From: Desulfurococcales archaeon
GTDB lineage: Archaea; Thermoproteota; Thermoprotei_A; Sulfolobales; NBVN01
Assembly: GCA_023255955.1 (NCBI GenBank)
Contig: JAGDWD010000010.1
Span: 22,569 to 74,764, forward strand
DNA length: 52,196 nucleotides
Direction of reading: 5' to 3'
Shown here: positions 51,857 to 52,196 of the stretch, one piece after another
Position numbering within the stretch: position 1 is the stretch's first letter
Layout of the letters: every line of letters begins with the position of its first letter
Translations under genes and position numbers: made by a program
Notes under the pieces: model-generated
Told to the model about the DNA's origin: nothing
The model's input: only the letters and a program-made list of their open reading frames with translations
Databases searched by the model: none

Positions 51857-51912
51857 CCCTCAGTGATGAGGAACCGGGCCCGAGAGATGACGACCGCGCT
51901 CTTCTCTGAGGG
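51857..51912 (+). ncRNA. Possible C/D box sRNA
   Basis: GTGATGA (51863-51869) fits box C and CTGA (51906-51909) box D; between them CCGA and GAGATGA resemble degenerate D' and C' boxes. CCCTCAG and CTGAGGG at the ends can pair. The size (about 55 nt) suits an archaeal methylation guide. A chance hairpin is possible; no target could be checked. Confidence 0.25.
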
Positions 51913-52196
51913 TCAGAGCTCGAGTCCTAGACTCACCAATCATTTTCGGCGGACTCATCATCCACTAAAACCAGTTACTTAACGACTAATATTTCCTAAA
52001 CCAGATAAAACCACGTCACTACCTAGACTAAGGGATCTAACTCGTCATACTGTTACTGCTGCTCCATCCTCTTAGAGTCTTACCTAAGGTGATCCACCCG
52101 GCCCACGATTATAACCTACTGAACGTAAGTCCGTAGGGTAGGTACCGGCAGAAAGCAGTGCTGAGGGCTGTAAGCAAGGCTCACTATATTTATAGC
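51913..52196. other. Gene-free right end
   Basis: No convincing coding frame, tRNA or repeat. The last 15 bases (CTATATTTATAGC) form an A/T-rich, TATA-like palindrome that may belong to a promoter of a gene beyond the window. Confidence 0.4.

Noticed and set aside
51916-51930. GAGCTCGAGTCCTAG resembling a tRNA T-loop
   Set aside because: No acceptor, D or anticodon arms can be placed around it and no G53-C61 stem forms.

Overview
The window comes from a hyperthermophile-type archaeon, most likely a crenarchaeote (Thermoproteota, Thermoprotei). The signs are strong use of AGG/AGA arginine and ATA/CTA codons, many GTG and TTG starts, TATA-box promoters about 25 nt before the start (leaderless genes), and strong GGAGG ribosome sites inside operons. 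Archaeal marker proteins agree: NAC with a UBA tail, a beta-CASP nuclease of the aCPSF2 type, XPD helicase, a MinD-type HypB, QueD/QueE, a tungsten AOR enzyme and a membrane pyrophosphatase. Gene density is high. I found no tRNA, rRNA, CRISPR array or intact insertion sequence.

Layout. 1-1045: end of a dipeptide ABC transporter (two ATPases sharing an identical tail). 1799-6045: glycogen cluster (GH57 amylase, GT5 glycogen synthase, divergent sugar-phosphate nucleotidylyltransferase). 6258-8161: ArsA/MinD-like ATPase operon whose ATPase is broken by one base in the P-loop. 8206-10259: CstA carrier and a small membrane partner. 10590-12025: two membrane proteins. 12100-14889: accessory patch with two convergent HEPN/MNT pairs, an orphan frame, and tandem decaying genes for small membrane proteins. 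15344-19906: pyroglutamyl peptidase, LemA/DUF2207 pair, SDR, PspC protein. 19970-20250: gene remnant.

20408-25537 is the most interesting metabolic unit: an NMT1-type ABC importer, a four-cluster ferredoxin, a tungsten AOR and a MoaD-like protein in one tight operon, suggesting import and ferredoxin-linked redox conversion of an unknown substrate. 25541-26995: aldo-keto reductase and a membrane protein. 27190-30901: TAXI-TRAP transporter with DUF1850. 31180-33217: DHDPS-family aldolase, then QueD/QueE for deazaguanine (archaeosine) synthesis. 33328-37613: DUF4129/DUF4350/MoxR/DUF58 envelope operon. 37654-41108: MATE exporter, small proteins, a creatinase-like M24 protein. 41166-42325: HypA and MinD-type HypB. 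42523-46280: XPD helicase, membrane protein, a clearly decayed guaA pseudogene, HTH regulator. 46451-51764: NAC, beta-CASP nuclease, ThiI with rhodanese domain, and a K+-independent membrane pyrophosphatase.

The genes describe a heterotroph that takes up peptides and organic acids, stores glycogen, uses tungsten and nickel enzymes, and saves energy through pyrophosphate. Several loci (ArsA, guaA, small membrane genes, 19970-20250) carry frameshifts or decay; at least the ArsA one sits in a homopolymer and may be a sequencing error.
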